A DNA stretch of 64,000 nt from Leifsonia virtsii (GCF_030433675.1 NZ_JAROCB010000002.1:248001-312000); one strand, 5' to 3'. Counted from the first letter of the stretch, positions 33,316-43,650 are shown. Notes: generated by a model not told the origin, from the sequence alone. Numbers and translations: made by a program.

Positions 33316-35634
33316 TCAGGCGACCGTCGGGCCGAAGTGCTCGGGGAGGGTGGAGCGGTGCACGCCGCGCAGCTCCTCGACGCCGATCGTGAAGAGGTCC
33401 TGCACCTCGAGCACCGGCTGGGCGCCGACCTCGGCGTCCGTCACGCCGATGCGGAGAACCGGGATGCCGCGTCCCTCGCACAGACCGCGGAACTTCACGT
33501 CGTCCTCGCGCGGCACGCTCACGATCACGCGGGCGGTCGACTCGGAGAAGAGCGCGGTCGCCGCGTCCACACCGTCCCGCTCCTCGATCTCGGTCAGCCA
33601 GACGCGGGCGCCGACGCCGAACCGCATGACGCTCTCGGCCAGGGCCTGCGCGAGGCCGCCGTCGGCGAGGTCGTGCGCCGACGAGATGAGCCCCTCCTGC
33701 GCGGCCGCGTGCAGCGCCTCGGCGAGCGAGCGCTCGGCGGCGAGGTCGACCGCCGGCGGGTGACCGCCCAGGTGGCCGTGGATGGTGCCCGCCCACGCCG
33801 AGCCGTCCAGCTCCTCGCGGGTGATGCCGAGGAGGTAGATGTTCTCGCCCTCGTCCTGCCAGCCGCTCGGGATGCGGCGCGCGACGTCGTCGATCACGCC
33901 GAGCACGCCGACGACGGGCGTCGGGAAGATGGGGGTGTCGCCGGTCTGGTTGTAGAACGACACGTTGCCGCCGGTGACCGGGATCTCGAGCTCCAGGCAG
34001 GCGTCGGAGAGGCCCTCGACCGCCTGCGAGAACTGCCACATGACCTCGGGGTTCTCCGGGCTGCCGAAGTTGAGGCAGTCGGTGACCGCGACCGGGACGG
34101 CGCCGGAGGCGGCGACGTTGCGGTACGCCTCGGCGAGGGCGAGCTGTGCGCCCTGCTTCGGGTCGAGCTGGCAGTAGCGGCCGTTGGCGTCCGTCGCGAT
34201 GGCGAAGCCGAGGCCGGATTCCTCGTCGACCCGGATCATGCCCGCGTCGTCGGGGAAGGCGAGCGCCGTGTTGCCGCCGACGAAGTAGTCGTACTGGTCG
34301 GTGACCCAGCCCTTGTCGGCCAGGTTGGCGCTGCCCAGGAGGGCGAGCGTCTGCTCGCGCAGCTGGTCGCCGGTCGTGGGCCGGGCGAACACGGAGGCCG
34401 AGTCGTCCTGGAGGGCGTCGATCCACGTCGGGTAGGCCACGGGCCGCTCGTACACCGGGCCGTCGACCGCGACCGTGCGGGGGTCGACGTTGACGATCTC
34501 CTCGCCCTTCCAGTTGATGACGAGACGCCCGGTCTCGGTGACCTCGCCGAGCACGCTCGTCTCGACGTCCCACTTGGCGGTCACGGCGAGGAAGGCGTCG
34601 AGCAGCTCGGGCTTGACGACCGCCATCATGCGCTCCTGGCTCTCCGACATGAGGATCTCCTCCGCCGTGAGGCTCGGGTCGCGCAGCAGCACCTTGTCGA
34701 GCTCGATGAACATCCCGCCGTCGCCGTTGGACGCCAGCTCGCTGGTCGCGCACGAGATGCCGGCGGCGCCCAGGTCCTGGATGCCCTCGACCAGCTTGTC
34801 GCGGAACAGCTCGAGGCAGCACTCGATGAGCACCTTCTCGGCGAACGGGTCGCCCACCTGCACGGCCGGGCGCTTGGTCGGGCCGCCCGCGGAGAACGTG
34901 TCGGACGCGAGGATGCTGGCCCCGCCGATCCCGTCGCCGCCGGTGCGCGCGCCGAACAGCACGACCTTGTTGCCCTCGCCGGACGCGTTGGCCAGGTGCA
35001 GGTCCTCGTGGCGGAGCACGCCGACCGAGAGCGCGTTGACCAGCGGGTTGCCCTGGTACACCGGGTCGAAGTAGGTCTCGCCGCCGATGTTCGGAAGGCC
35101 CAGGCAGTTGCCGTAGAACGAGATGCCGGAGACGACGCCGTGCACGACGCGAGCGGTGTCCGGGTTGTCGATGGCGCCGAAGCGCAGCTGGTCCATCACC
35201 GCGACGGGACGCGCGCCCATCGAGATGATGTCGCGCACGATGCCGCCGACGCCGGTGGCGGCGCCCTGGAACGGCTCGATGTACGAGGGGTGGTTGTGCG
35301 ACTCCACCTTGAAGGTGACCGCCCAGCCCTCGCCGACGTCGACCACGCCGGCGTTCTCGCCCATGCCGACCATGAGGTTCTTCTTCATCGCCGGGCTGAC
35401 CTTCTGGCCGAACTGGCGCAGGTAGATCTTCGACGACTTGTAGGAGCAGTGCTCCGACCACATCACCGAGTACATCGCCAGCTCGCCGCTGGTGGGGCGG
35501 CGGCCGAGGATCTCGCGGATGCGGGCGTACTCGTCCTCCTTGAGCCCGAGCGCCGCGAACGGCTGCTCCCGCTCCGGGGTCTCGATCGCGTTCGCGACGG
35601 TGTCGACGACGTGCGTGGTGGTGGTGTCGGTCAC
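33316..35634 (-). CDS. purL: Phosphoribosylformylglycinamidine synthase, large subunit
   Basis: 772 residues, the short PurL form that works with separate PurQ and PurS. Makes FGAM from FGAR, ATP and ammonia in purine synthesis. Visible blocks: [44 protein letters not shown]-site GGETYFDP and IDDVARR-region repeats. GTG at 35634 has AGGAG eight to nine bases upstream, and TAGACT at 35678-35683 is a candidate -10. PurS and PurQ are encoded 12 kb away on the same strand. Confidence 0.98.
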   Translation of the reverse strand: MTDTTTTHVVDTVANAIETPEREQPFAALGLKEDEYARIREILGRRPTSGELAMYSVMWSEHCSYKSSKIYLRQFGQKVSPAMKKNLMVGMGENAGVVDVGEGWAVTFKVESHNHPSYIEPFQGAATGVGGIVRDIISMGARPVAVMDQLRFGAIDNPDTARVVHGVVSGISFYGNCLGLPNIGGETYFDPVYQGNPLVNALSVGVLRHEDLHLANASGEGNKVVLFGARTGGDGIGGASILASDTFSAGGPTKRPAVQVGDPFAEKVLIECCLELFRDKLVEGIQDLGAAGISCATSELASNGDGGMFIELDKVLLRDPSLTAEEILMSESQERMMAVVKPELLDAFLAVTAKWDVETSVLGEVTETGRLVINWKGEEIVNVDPRTVAVDGPVYERPVAYPTWIDALQDDSASVFARPTTGDQLREQTLALLGSANLADKGWVTDQYDYFVGGNTALAFPDDAGMIRVDEESGLGFAIATDANGRYCQLDPKQGAQLALAEAYRNVAASGAVPVAVTDCLNFGSPENPEVMWQFSQAVEGLSDACLELEIPVTGGNVSFYNQTGDTPIFPTPVVGVLGVIDDVARRIPSGWQDEGENIYLLGITREELDGSAWAGTIHGHLGGHPPAVDLAAERSLAEALHAAAQEGLISSAHDLADGGLAQALAESVMRFGVGARVWLTEIEERDGVDAATALFSESTARVIVSVPREDDVKFRGLCEGRGIPVLRIGVTDAEVGAQPVLEVQDLFTIGVEELRGVHRSTLPEHFGPTVA

Positions 35635-35701
35635 GCGGGCACTCCTGGCTGGGCGGGGCAGGCGGGGGATGGGCTCCAGTCTACCGGGCGTGCCGGTGGG
35701 G

Positions 35702-36478
35702 TCACGCGGGGCAGAACTCCGAGGGGATGGTCTTCGACGGCCCGACCTGGATACCTCCCACCTTCCCCTCGAGAACCGCGAAGACGATCCAGGTGCCGCT
35801 GCCATTGCCGATGCCGTAGTAGCTCACGACATCGCCGTACTCGCCGGTCTTCTCGATGCCCGGGTACGCCGCCAGGAGCTCGTCGGGAGTGGACCCCACG
35901 CCGATGCCCTCTGCGGTCCTTGGCGTGGCAAGCTCGCGGTCACCGTTGGCGGTGAAGTTGTACCCGAGGTAGAGCTGATCGGTGAGCGTCGAGTCCGCCC
36001 CCCTGAACGCCGATAGAGCCAGCCCATCGGGAGCGACGAGGTCGCGCTGATGATCGCGACACACATCGTAGGTCTGATCGCTCCAACCGGGGACAAGTGC
36101 TGGCACTGTCGAGATGTCGACACCTACGCCGACCGGCCCGATGCCGTCGAAGCCGATGATCCAGGTCGACGGATCGGAGGGGTCCTGCGTCGGCGGGGTC
36201 GTCGCCGACGGTGTGAGTGTCGGTGCGGGCGTCGGCGTCGGGGTGAGGGTCGGTGTCGGCGTCGCCGTCGGCGCGGCGGCCGGAGTCAGGTCGAGCAGGC
36301 CGGTGCCCAAGGCGTAGGCGACCGTTCCTCCCGAGATCGACAGCGCCAGCACCACGAGCGTGGCGATGAGCGCGGTGCGCTTGCGTCCGCCGGCGCGTCC
36401 GGGGTGCGCGTCGGCGTTGGCGACCACGAGGTCGCGGATCGCCGCTTTGCGGCGCGGGTCGAAGGTGGGCTCGTTCAT
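35702..36478 (-). CDS. Single-pass membrane protein paired with ECF sigma factor
   Basis: 258 residues: a ~32-residue cytoplasmic N-terminus, one membrane helix (about 34-56), a Pro/Thr-rich spacer of [14 protein letters not shown] type, and an outer domain of ~155 residues with two Cys. The ATG overlaps the sigma gene stop (ATGA). The position is that of an anti-sigma factor, but the short cytoplasmic part lacks the zinc HxxxCxxC motif. It may be an atypical anti-sigma or a sensor. Confidence 0.75.
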   Translation of the reverse strand: MNEPTFDPRRKAAIRDLVVANADAHPGRAGGRKRTALIATLVVLALSISGGTVAYALGTGLLDLTPAAAPTATPTPTLTPTPTPAPTLTPSATTPPTQDPSDPSTWIIGFDGIGPVGVGVDISTVPALVPGWSDQTYDVCRDHQRDLVAPDGLALSAFRGADSTLTDQLYLGYNFTANGDRELATPRTAEGIGVGSTPDELLAAYPGIEKTGEYGDVVSYYGIGNGSGTWIVFAVLEGKVGGIQVGPSKTIPSEFCPA

Positions 36479-37038
36479 CGCTCCCCTCCGTTCATGAGTT
36501 CTGTCAGGCGTGCCTTGGCGCGGGAGAGGCGCGATTTCACGGTTCCGGGGGCGACACCGAGCGCGGCGGCGGCCTCGGTGGTGCTGAGCTCCTCCAGCAC
36601 GCAGAGGGTGAGGATGTCCTGGTCGCGCTTGGGCAGCTGCGCGAGCGCGGCGCGCAGCGAGGTGCGGCGTGTGTCCCGGTCGATGCGGTCGTCCACGAAA
36701 TCCGCGTGGTCCGGCGCATGCTCCGGTGGTGGCAGCTGCTGCAGCCCCTCCCGGTAGCGCCGCGACGCCCGCACGTAGTTGCGGAACACGAAGTTCGTCG
36801 TGACCAGCAGCCAGGCGACCACCGACCCGTCGACGATGCGCATCGCATCCCGTCGCCGCCAGGCCTCCAGGAAGACGACGGCGACGATGTCCTCGGCGTC
36901 GTGCAGCGACGCGGTCAGCCGCATCGCCTGCCGGAACACGCGGTCGTGGTGCAGATCGAACAGTGCGCCGAACGCGTCCGCGTCACCATCGCGCACGCGT
37001 TCGAGCACTGCCGGCTCGTCGAGTTGGATTCCCCTCAC
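36475..37038 (-). CDS. ECF-type RNA polymerase sigma factor
   Basis: 187 residues from the GTG at 37038. Sigma region 2 spans DAFGALFDLHHDRVFRQAMRLTASLHDAEDIV with VVFLEAWRRR, and region 4 has LPKRDQDILTLCVLEELSTTEAAAALGVAPGTVKSRLSRA. A longer frame reaching 37125 runs into a palindromic repeat and is unlikely to be translated. The start is not firm: no good Shine-Dalgarno is seen. Directs transcription of an unknown regulon with its membrane partner. Confidence 0.9.
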   Translation of the reverse strand: MRGIQLDEPAVLERVRDGDADAFGALFDLHHDRVFRQAMRLTASLHDAEDIVAVVFLEAWRRRDAMRIVDGSVVAWLLVTTNFVFRNYVRASRRYREGLQQLPPPEHAPDHADFVDDRIDRDTRRTSLRAALAQLPKRDQDILTLCVLEELSTTEAAAALGVAPGTVKSRLSRAKARLTELMNGGER

Positions 37039-37079
37039 ACTCTGTAGTGTCCCGGGCCGGCCCAGCGGTTCCCAAATGC

Positions 37080-37136
37080 CGAACTGCGCGTTGTGGCGGC
37101 TATTCCGGGCGAATAGCCGCCACAACGCGCAACTCG
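37080..37136. repeat. 57-bp intergenic palindrome, family A copy 2
   Basis: 25-base arms (37080-37104 and 37112-37136) with two imperfect pairs and a 7-base loop. Same length as the copies at 14215 and 57015. Arm positions 9/49 and 13/45 differ from those copies as paired, compensatory changes. It follows the glycan-importer ATPase stop on the minus strand. Confidence 0.88.
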
Positions 37137-37159
37137 GCGAGCGGGGTCAGCGGAGGGCG

Positions 37160-38782
37160 TCAGGGGACGCGCGAGAACGGGTCGGGGATCGCTGCGAGGA
37201 GCTCCTGCGTGTAGGGGTGGGTGGCGTTGTCGATCACCTGCGAGGCCGGGCCCTGTTCCATCACGCGGCCGCCCTCCAGCACCGTGACGTCGTCGGCCAG
37301 CGCGCGGGCCGAGAGCAGGTCGTGGGTGATGTAGAGCATGGCGATGCCGCGGTCGGCGACCAGGCGCTTCAGCAGTTCGAGGATCTCGGCGCGGATGGAC
37401 ACGTCCAGCATCGACACAGGCTCGTCGGCGATCAGCACCACCGGGTCCGCGGCGAGGGCCCGCGCGATGACCACGCGCTGCCGCTGGCCGCCGGAGAGCT
37501 GGTGCGGCAGCTTGTCGATGAAGCGCTCGGCCGGCGTGAGCCCGACCTGTTCGAGCAGGGCGAGCGTCCGCTCCCTCACCTCGCCGCGCGCGACGCCGCC
37601 GTAGTTCCGCAGCGGCCGCGACAGCGTGTAGGCGACCGTGCTGGCGGGGTTGAGGGAGGAGAACGGGTCCTGGAACACCAGCTGCGTCGTCGCCCGGTAG
37701 GCGCGCAGCCGGGCGCCGCGCAGCGAGTCGACCGACACCGGTGAGGCCCCGGGCGCGGTCAGAGTGATCGAGCCGGTGTCGGGCCGCTCCATCCCGAGCA
37801 GCAGTCGCGCGATCGTCGACTTGCCCGAGCCCGACTGGCCGACCAGCGCGGAGACCGTGCGCTGCCTCAGGGTGAGCGACACGTCCTGCAGCGCTGTGAC
37901 GCTGCGCTTGGTGCGGCCGCGGCCGACCCGGTAGGTCTTGCCGACCGATTCCATGCTCAGGATGGGCGCCTCGGTCGTCTCGGCCCGCGCCTTCGCGACA
38001 CCGCCCGAGCTGACACGGTACGCATCCAGCAGCATCTCGGTGTACGGGTGCCGGGCGCCGGCCAGCAGCTCCGCCGGCGTCCCCTGCTCGACCAGCTCGC
38101 CGTCGAGCATGACCATCACGCGGTCGCTCAGCTCGAGCACCGTTCCCATGTCGTGGCTGATGAACAGCACCGCGAACCCGAGCTGCGCCTGCAGCTCGCG
38201 CAGGCGGTCCAGGATGCGACGCTGCACCAGCACGTCGAGCCCGGTGGTCGGCTCGTCGAGCACCACCAGCTTCGGCCCGAGGGCGAGCGCCAGGGCGAGG
38301 GCGACGCGCTGCTTCATCCCGCCGGAGAGCTCGTGCGGGTAGCTGTCGAGCACCTCCGGGTCGAGGTCGACCATGCGCAGCAGCTCGGCGGCGCGGTCGC
38401 GGGAGGCGGGGAGCTTGTGCGCGGTGAAGGTGTCCTTGAACTGCGCCGCGACGGTCAGCACCGGGTTGAGCGAGTTCATCGACGACTGGAAGACCGTCGA
38501 CAGCGACACCCAGCGGATGCCGCGCAGCTGGTCGTCGTTCAGCCCGTCGAGGCGGCGGCCGTCGAAGACGACGCTCCCACCCTCCTGGTGCGCGGGGCGG
38601 CTCAGCAGCTGCAGCACGGCGTTGCCGAGTGTCGATTTGCCGGAACCGGACTCGCCGACCAGCCCGACGAACTCGCCGTCGTCGATGGCGAACGAGACGT
38701 CCTTGACCGCGTGGTGCGGCGCGTGGTCGCGCGGACGGTAGACGACGGACAGGTCGGTGACCTCGAGGAGTGCCACGGTCAT
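37160..38782 (-). CDS. Duplicated ABC ATPase of an oligosaccharide/peptide importer
   Basis: 540 residues made of two fused family 5 ATPases. Domain 1 (about 1-245) has GESGSGKSTL, LSGGMKQRVALALALA and VVLDEPTTGLD. Domain 2 (about 270-540) has GQSGSGKSTI, LSGGQRQRVVIARALA and LIADEPVSMLD. Each domain ends with the oligopeptide-transporter C-terminal extension. It powers the two permeases upstream, whose genes overlap it by ATGA. Last gene of the lacI-side operon. Confidence 0.95.
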   Translation of the reverse strand: MTVALLEVTDLSVVYRPRDHAPHHAVKDVSFAIDDGEFVGLVGESGSGKSTLGNAVLQLLSRPAHQEGGSVVFDGRRLDGLNDDQLRGIRWVSLSTVFQSSMNSLNPVLTVAAQFKDTFTAHKLPASRDRAAELLRMVDLDPEVLDSYPHELSGGMKQRVALALALALGPKLVVLDEPTTGLDVLVQRRILDRLRELQAQLGFAVLFISHDMGTVLELSDRVMVMLDGELVEQGTPAELLAGARHPYTEMLLDAYRVSSGGVAKARAETTEAPILSMESVGKTYRVGRGRTKRSVTALQDVSLTLRQRTVSALVGQSGSGKSTIARLLLGMERPDTGSITLTAPGASPVSVDSLRGARLRAYRATTQLVFQDPFSSLNPASTVAYTLSRPLRNYGGVARGEVRERTLALLEQVGLTPAERFIDKLPHQLSGGQRQRVVIARALAADPVVLIADEPVSMLDVSIRAEILELLKRLVADRGIAMLYITHDLLSARALADDVTVLEGGRVMEQGPASQVIDNATHPYTQELLAAIPDPFSRVP

Positions 38783-39705
38783 CCCTCCCTCAGCTGGGGG
38801 TTGCTCAGCGTGTCGATGCCGAAGTTGATCAGGGTGAAGCTGGTGATGAGCAGCGCCAGCGCGAGGCCGGGGGCCACCAGCCAGGCGAACTGCCCGGTGA
38901 GCAGCGCGCCGCCGATGTTGGCCTGGTTGAGCATCGCGCCCCAGCTGACCGTCTGCGGGTCGCCGAGGCCGAGGAACGACAGTCCCGCCTCCCCGCCGAT
39001 CGCGCCGAGCGCCGCGCCCATGAAGCCGACCACGATGAGCGAGGTCATGTTGGGCATGATCTCGCGCAGGATGATGCGCGGAGTGCTGTCGCCGGCGAGC
39101 CTGGCCGCCGAGATGTAGTCGCGGGTGCGGAGCGAGATGACCTGCGAGCGCTTGATGCGCGCGCCGTACGCCCAGCCGGTGATGCTGATGACGAAGATGA
39201 TCATCCCGATGCCGCGCACCGGCGAATACGACGCCAGGGTCACGATCAATGGGAGCACGGGGACCACCAGCGCGAGGTTCGTCAGGAACGAGAGGATCTC
39301 ATCCACGATGCCCTGGCTGTACCCGGCGACCAGGCCGATGATGAGGCCGATCGCGGTGGAGATGAGACCGGCGACGAGGCCCACGAGCAGCGAGGTGCGG
39401 GCGCCCCAGATCAGCTGACTGAAGACGTCCTCCCCGCTGTCGGTCGTGCCGAGCCAGTGCGCGCCGCTCGGGCCCTCGCTGGGGCCGCCGACGGCCGCCC
39501 GCGGGTCGTACGGCGCGATCCACGGCGCAAGGATGGCCGCGAGCACGAACACGGCGAGCAGCACCAGCCCGACGCGGCACTTGGGGTCGCGCCACAGGAG
39601 GACGTACCAGCGCGGGCCGCGGCCGGCGTTGTTGGAACGCTGGGCCGGGACTGCGGAGGTCTCGACGCCCAGCGGCTCGTTCTGGATCGAGGTCGCCGAG
39701 CTCAT
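38779..39705 (-). CDS. ABC permease, DppC/OppC type
   Basis: 308 residues with six membrane helices. An N-terminal polar stretch is followed by VGLVLLAVFVLAAILAPWIAP and the family phrase HWLGTTDSGEDVFSQLIWGARTSL-type loop; the EAA coupling motif is in YISAARLAGDSTPRIILREIMPN. Pairs with the DppB-type permease upstream; its start overlaps that gene's stop (ATGA). Confidence 0.95.
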   Translation of the reverse strand: MSSATSIQNEPLGVETSAVPAQRSNNAGRGPRWYVLLWRDPKCRVGLVLLAVFVLAAILAPWIAPYDPRAAVGGPSEGPSGAHWLGTTDSGEDVFSQLIWGARTSLLVGLVAGLISTAIGLIIGLVAGYSQGIVDEILSFLTNLALVVPVLPLIVTLASYSPVRGIGMIIFVISITGWAYGARIKRSQVISLRTRDYISAARLAGDSTPRIILREIMPNMTSLIVVGFMGAALGAIGGEAGLSFLGLGDPQTVSWGAMLNQANIGGALLTGQFAWLVAPGLALALLITSFTLINFGIDTLSNPQLREG

Positions 39706-40694
39706 GCCGTGGCCGCCTTTCGCACTCGGGGGTCCAGGACGCCGTACAGCACGTCCGCCGCGAGGTTCGCGACCAGGACGCCGACGGTCGTCAGCAGGAA
39801 GATGGCCTGCAGCAGCGGGTAGTCGCTGTTGCCGACCGCCTCGAAGAGCAGCCGGCCGAGGCCGGGGTAGTTGAAGATCGTCTCGACCAGGATGGTGCCG
39901 CCCAGCAGCCCGCCGAGCGCCAGCGCGAAGCCGGTGACCGACGGCAGGATGGCGATCCTGGCCCCGTAGGTGAGCGCGATGGTGCGCTCGCCGAGGCCCT
40001 TGGCCTTCGCCAGGCGCGAGTAGTCCTCGCCGAGCGTCTGCACCATGTTGTTGCGCATCGCCAGGATCCAGCCCAGCGGGCCGGTGATGAGCAGCGCGAT
40101 CATCGGGAGTGCGGCGTGGGAGATCGCGTCGCCGATGAACGGCCAGTTCCAGCCCGGCGTCGTGTCGCCGTAGCCGCCGGACTCCGGGAACACCTGCCAG
40201 GTGAAGCAGAACAGGAAGATCAGCATCAGGGCGATCCAGAAGAACGGCAGCGTTCCGAGGAACGTCGAGCCGAGGGTCAGCACGGAGTCGACGCGCGAGC
40301 CGCGGCGGTACGCCGCCCACGACCCGAGCAGAGTGCCGACCACGAACGACACGATGGTCGTCACGCCCACCAGCACGATCGTCCACGGCATGGCCTGCGC
40401 GATCACGTCCGTCACCTTGTAGGGGAAGTACGTGAACGAGACCCCGAAGTCGCCCCGGACGATCGCGCCAAGGTAGTCGAGGTACTGCTGGAAGAGGTTC
40501 TTGTCGCTCACCCCGAGCATGAGACGCACCGACTGCAGCTGCGCCGGATCGACGGACGCGTTCCGGCCGACCAGCTTGCGCACGATGGCCTCCGCCGGAT
40601 CTCCCGGCTGCAGCCGGGGGATCAGGAAGTTGAGGGTGACCGCCGCCCACAGCGTCGCGACGAAGAACCCCGCTCTCCGGAGGAAGTAACGCAT
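39702..40694 (-). CDS. ABC permease, DppB/OppB type
   Basis: 330 residues. Starts MRYFLRRAGFFVATLWAAVT as DppB-type permeases do, with PGDPAE after the first helix, six membrane helices and an EAA loop DYSRLAKAKGLGERTIALTYGARIA. Forms the channel with the DppC-type partner. The genomic setting beside GH35 and GH3 enzymes suggests glycan fragments rather than peptides. Confidence 0.95.
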   Translation of the reverse strand: MRYFLRRAGFFVATLWAAVTLNFLIPRLQPGDPAEAIVRKLVGRNASVDPAQLQSVRLMLGVSDKNLFQQYLDYLGAIVRGDFGVSFTYFPYKVTDVIAQAMPWTIVLVGVTTIVSFVVGTLLGSWAAYRRGSRVDSVLTLGSTFLGTLPFFWIALMLIFLFCFTWQVFPESGGYGDTTPGWNWPFIGDAISHAALPMIALLITGPLGWILAMRNNMVQTLGEDYSRLAKAKGLGERTIALTYGARIAILPSVTGFALALGGLLGGTILVETIFNYPGLGRLLFEAVGNSDYPLLQAIFLLTTVGVLVANLAADVLYGVLDPRVRKAATA

Positions 40695-40703
40695 GGCGGG
40701 CTC

Positions 40704-42380
40704 CTACTTCGCCGGCGTCAGGTGGGTGAGGATGATCGGCATGTTGCTCGGCTTCGCGTACGGATCGCTCGCGCTCGGCCAGCCGACCGCCCGCTTGGTC
40801 GAGTACTCGAACCAGCTGGCGCCGTACCAGAGCGGGATGTAGGGCTTCTTCTCGTACATGATGGTCGCGAGCTCGCCGACGGTCTTCTTCTGCGCCGCCG
40901 GGTCGGGCTCCTGCCGCAGCTGGTCGATCAGCTGGTCGGTGGTGTCGTCGCGCCAGCGCACCTCGTTGGTCTTCGCGGCCTCGCCGATCGGCGCGGTCTC
41001 GCTGCTGGCCAGCGGCTCCAGGAAGTTGCGGTACATGTCGCAGCTGCCGCCGCGCACGCCGAAGGTGAGGTCGTACTGGCCGGTGAGGCGGTTCTGGTTC
41101 TGCACCTCGTAGGTCGGGTTCTGCATGTCGACGGTGATGCCGAGTGCCGAGAAGTCCTTCTGCACGATCTTCGCGGCCTGGATCCAGTCGTTCCAGCCTC
41201 CGGGGATCTGGATGGAGAAGCTCATCGGCTTGCCCTCCTTGTCCAGGCGCTTCCCGTCGGAGCCGAGCTTGTAGCCGGCCTTGTCGAGCTCGGCCTTCGC
41301 GGCCTTCACGTCGTAGGAGATGTAGCCGTCATCCGGGATGGAGGAGGGCAGCCAGTCCTTCGCGTTCGGCAGCACGAGGCTGGTCTGGCTGGCCTTCTCC
41401 ACGTAGCCCTGCTGGGCGTCCTCGACGATGGAGTCCTTGTCCATCGCCTTCGCGATCGCGTCGCGGAACGACTGGTCGTCGAACGGCTTCTTGTCGAGGT
41501 TCATGTACAGGCTGATCGGCGATCCGGCCGGGAACCAGTACTTGTTGTGCTTCGGGTCCTTCGCGACGTACGACTTGTCGATGTCGGGGATGTACATCGC
41601 GTTGGAGTCGTAGTCGCCGCGGGCGAGCTTCAGCTGCTCGACCTGGCCCTGGTCGGAGTTGTTGAACTGGATCTTGTCGACCTTGATCTTGTCGGCCTGC
41701 CAGTAGCCGGGGTTCCGCGTCAGCACGAGCTTGGTCGGGCTGAACGTGCTGGTCATCATCGGACCGGTGCCCACCGGCTTCGTGTTCGTGTACGTCGTCG
41801 GGTCCTTGACCTTCGACCACAGGTGCTGGGGGACGATCAGGACGCTGTTGACCGCGACCAGGCTGCTGGCGCCCGGCCCGTCGAAGTGGAAGGTGACGCT
41901 GTCGCTGCCGGTCTTCTCCACCGACTTCAGCGACGCCCACGCACCGCGGGTGTCGAGCGCCGGGTACTTCTTGATCATGTCGAACGTGAAGACGACGTCG
42001 TCGGCGGTGAACGGCTTGCCGTCGGAGAACTTCACGCCGTCGCGCAGCGTGTAGACGAGCGTCGACGGGTCCTTCCAGTCCATCTTCGTGGCGAGCCACG
42101 GCTCGTACTTGCAGGAGTACTCGTTGAGCATCATCAGCGGCTCGTAGAGGTAGTTCCCGACGCTCAGCGCGGTGGCGAGGTAGGGGTTGTAGTTCTCCTT
42201 CGGGTTGGAGCCTCCGCCGAAGCCGCCGAAGTTGAGCATCGGGATGCGGCCGTCGCCGCCTGCCGCGCTCGATTCGCCTGTTCCGGAGCAACCGGTCATG
42301 GCCAGCGCGGCGACCGCCGCTGCGGCCACGACCGCGCTGAGCCTCCTGCGGGTCTTCGCTTGAGGGCGTCGTCGGTCCAT
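40704..42380 (-). CDS. Family 5 extracellular solute-binding lipoprotein
   Basis: 558 residues. A basic N-terminus and signal peptide lead to the lipobox MTGC, then the SBP family 5 layout: YEPLMMLNEY, TLRDGVKFSDGKPFTADDVVFTFD, and PVGTGPMMTSTFSPTKLVLTRNPGYW. Such proteins bind peptides or oligosaccharides; cello-, xylo- and galacto-oligosaccharide binders of this family are known. The ATG at 42380 has AAGGAGG eight bases upstream and is preferred over the GTG at 42389. Confidence 0.94.
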   Translation of the reverse strand: MDRRRPQAKTRRRLSAVVAAAAVAALAMTGCSGTGESSAAGGDGRIPMLNFGGFGGGSNPKENYNPYLATALSVGNYLYEPLMMLNEYSCKYEPWLATKMDWKDPSTLVYTLRDGVKFSDGKPFTADDVVFTFDMIKKYPALDTRGAWASLKSVEKTGSDSVTFHFDGPGASSLVAVNSVLIVPQHLWSKVKDPTTYTNTKPVGTGPMMTSTFSPTKLVLTRNPGYWQADKIKVDKIQFNNSDQGQVEQLKLARGDYDSNAMYIPDIDKSYVAKDPKHNKYWFPAGSPISLYMNLDKKPFDDQSFRDAIAKAMDKDSIVEDAQQGYVEKASQTSLVLPNAKDWLPSSIPDDGYISYDVKAAKAELDKAGYKLGSDGKRLDKEGKPMSFSIQIPGGWNDWIQAAKIVQKDFSALGITVDMQNPTYEVQNQNRLTGQYDLTFGVRGGSCDMYRNFLEPLASSETAPIGEAAKTNEVRWRDDTTDQLIDQLRQEPDPAAQKKTVGELATIMYEKKPYIPLWYGASWFEYSTKRAVGWPSASDPYAKPSNMPIILTHLTPAK

Positions 42381-42453
42381 GGTGGACACCTCCTTGTGTC
42401 GGGGGATTGGTGGTGCGGTGTTGAGGTGGGGGATTCGGTGGGATGCGCGTCCG

Positions 42454-43479
42454 CTACGAGGGGCAGCCGCAGCTGCTCCGGCGGACGACGTGGGAGGGGA
42501 CGACCTCGCTCTCGGCGGGCCGCCCGGCGATGAGGTCGAGCAGCAGCCGGGCGGCCGTGCCGGAAAGGTCGCGGAGAGGCCTGGCGAGGGTGGTGAGCCC
42601 CGGCGTGACGAGTCCGGCCATCGGCACGTCGTCCACGCCGGTGATCGCGAGCTCGCTGCCGATCGCGACGCCCTCGCCGAGCAGCGCGAACATCAGGCCG
42701 AGCGCGAGCTCGTCGTTGGCGCACACGACGCCGTCGATCTCGCCCGCGCGGAACTGCTGCAGGATGCGCGGGGCGGCGAGCACGCCGTCCGGCTGGGTGA
42801 GCCAGGCGTGCACGGGCGCGGGCGGTTCGAGGCCGGCCGCCCGCATCGCCTCGGCGTAGTGGTCGAAGCGCGACTGGATGTCCGGCGAGTCGCTCGGGCG
42901 CCCGAGGAACACCAGGCGCGTGCGGCCGTGGTCGCGGATGAGGTGGTCGACCAGGTCGCGCATGTGCTCGTGGTCGCTGCGCACCTGCAGGGCGCCCTCC
43001 GGGATGCCGGAGCCGTCGGGGTCGCCCCCGATGATGACGACGGGCACGAGCTCCGCCAGCCGGCGGATCGTCTCCTCGTCGACCACGCCCGCGTGCACGG
43101 CCAGGCCGTCCACGCGCTCTGTCATCGCCGTCAGGTCGGCGGCGGTGTCGCGGAGGGCGTGGGTGCCGAGGATGTTGACGCTCACGCCCGCGGTGATGGC
43201 CGCGCGGTCGAAGCCCTCGATCAGTTCGCCGAAGTACGGGCCGCTGAGCCCGGGGAAGACGATGCCGAGGGCGCCGTTCCTGCGGTTGGCGAGGGCCGTC
43301 CCGAAGTGGCTGGGACGGTAGCCGTGCTCGGCGATCGCCCGGGAGACGCGCTCGCGCATCTCGGGCGAGACCTGCCCGATGCCGCGGTAGACGCGGGAGA
43401 CGGTGGCGGTCGAGACGCCTGCCAGCTCCGCGATCTGGCGCACGTTGAGACGCTCGCCTTCGCGCTTTCCGCTGCCCAC
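42454..43479 (-). CDS. LacI family transcriptional regulator of the glycan locus
   Basis: 341 residues. The DNA-binding head is NVRQIAELAGVSTATVSRVYRGIGQVS, with the hinge GYRPSHFGTALA, then a periplasmic-binding-protein-like sugar domain. GAAGGAG lies just before the GTG at 43479. It is divergent from the GH35/GH3 genes and precedes the importer genes on its own strand. Two adjacent palindromes at 43568-43592 are its likely operators. Probably represses both arms until an oligosaccharide is present. Confidence 0.93.
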   Translation of the reverse strand: MGSGKREGERLNVRQIAELAGVSTATVSRVYRGIGQVSPEMRERVSRAIAEHGYRPSHFGTALANRRNGALGIVFPGLSGPYFGELIEGFDRAAITAGVSVNILGTHALRDTAADLTAMTERVDGLAVHAGVVDEETIRRLAELVPVVIIGGDPDGSGIPEGALQVRSDHEHMRDLVDHLIRDHGRTRLVFLGRPSDSPDIQSRFDHYAEAMRAAGLEPPAPVHAWLTQPDGVLAAPRILQQFRAGEIDGVVCANDELALGLMFALLGEGVAIGSELAITGVDDVPMAGLVTPGLTTLARPLRDLSGTAARLLLDLIAGRPAESEVVPSHVVRRSSCGCPS

Positions 43480-43567
43480 ATCCACTCCTTCGTCGGTGCC
43501 GGTGTGCCGGGAGACCGGCGCACGCGGTGAGGGGTTGTCCTCTGCGGGCGTTTTGGTAGTCTCGCCA

Positions 43568-43592
43568 GTAACCGGTTGCAGTAATCGGTTAC
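43568..43592. promoter_or_regulatory. Paired LacI-type operators
   Basis: GTAACCGGTTGC (43568-43579) and GTAATCGGTTAC (43581-43592) are near-palindromes with a shared GTAAYCGGTT pattern, 13 bases apart centre to centre, in the lacI/GH35 divergent promoter region. Confidence 0.8.
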
Positions 43593-43650
43593 AGCGACCA
43601 TAAGCCACCGATCGCACGATCACAACCCCCACCGATGAGGAAGGCCGACG

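Noticed and set aside
31048-35955. A 1635-codon open frame on the plus strand
   Set aside because: It runs antisense through the esterase and purL genes and across the cassette and eamA. The low stop frequency of GC-rich DNA explains it, and the translated sequence is Arg/Ala/Gly-rich with no domain.
37039-37125. Longer N-terminus for the ECF sigma factor starting at 37125
   Set aside because: The added 29 codons run through the family A palindrome and have no match to sigma region 1 or 2.
40116-42533. An 805-codon plus-strand frame
   Set aside because: Antisense to the clearly conserved permease, binding-protein and lacI genes.
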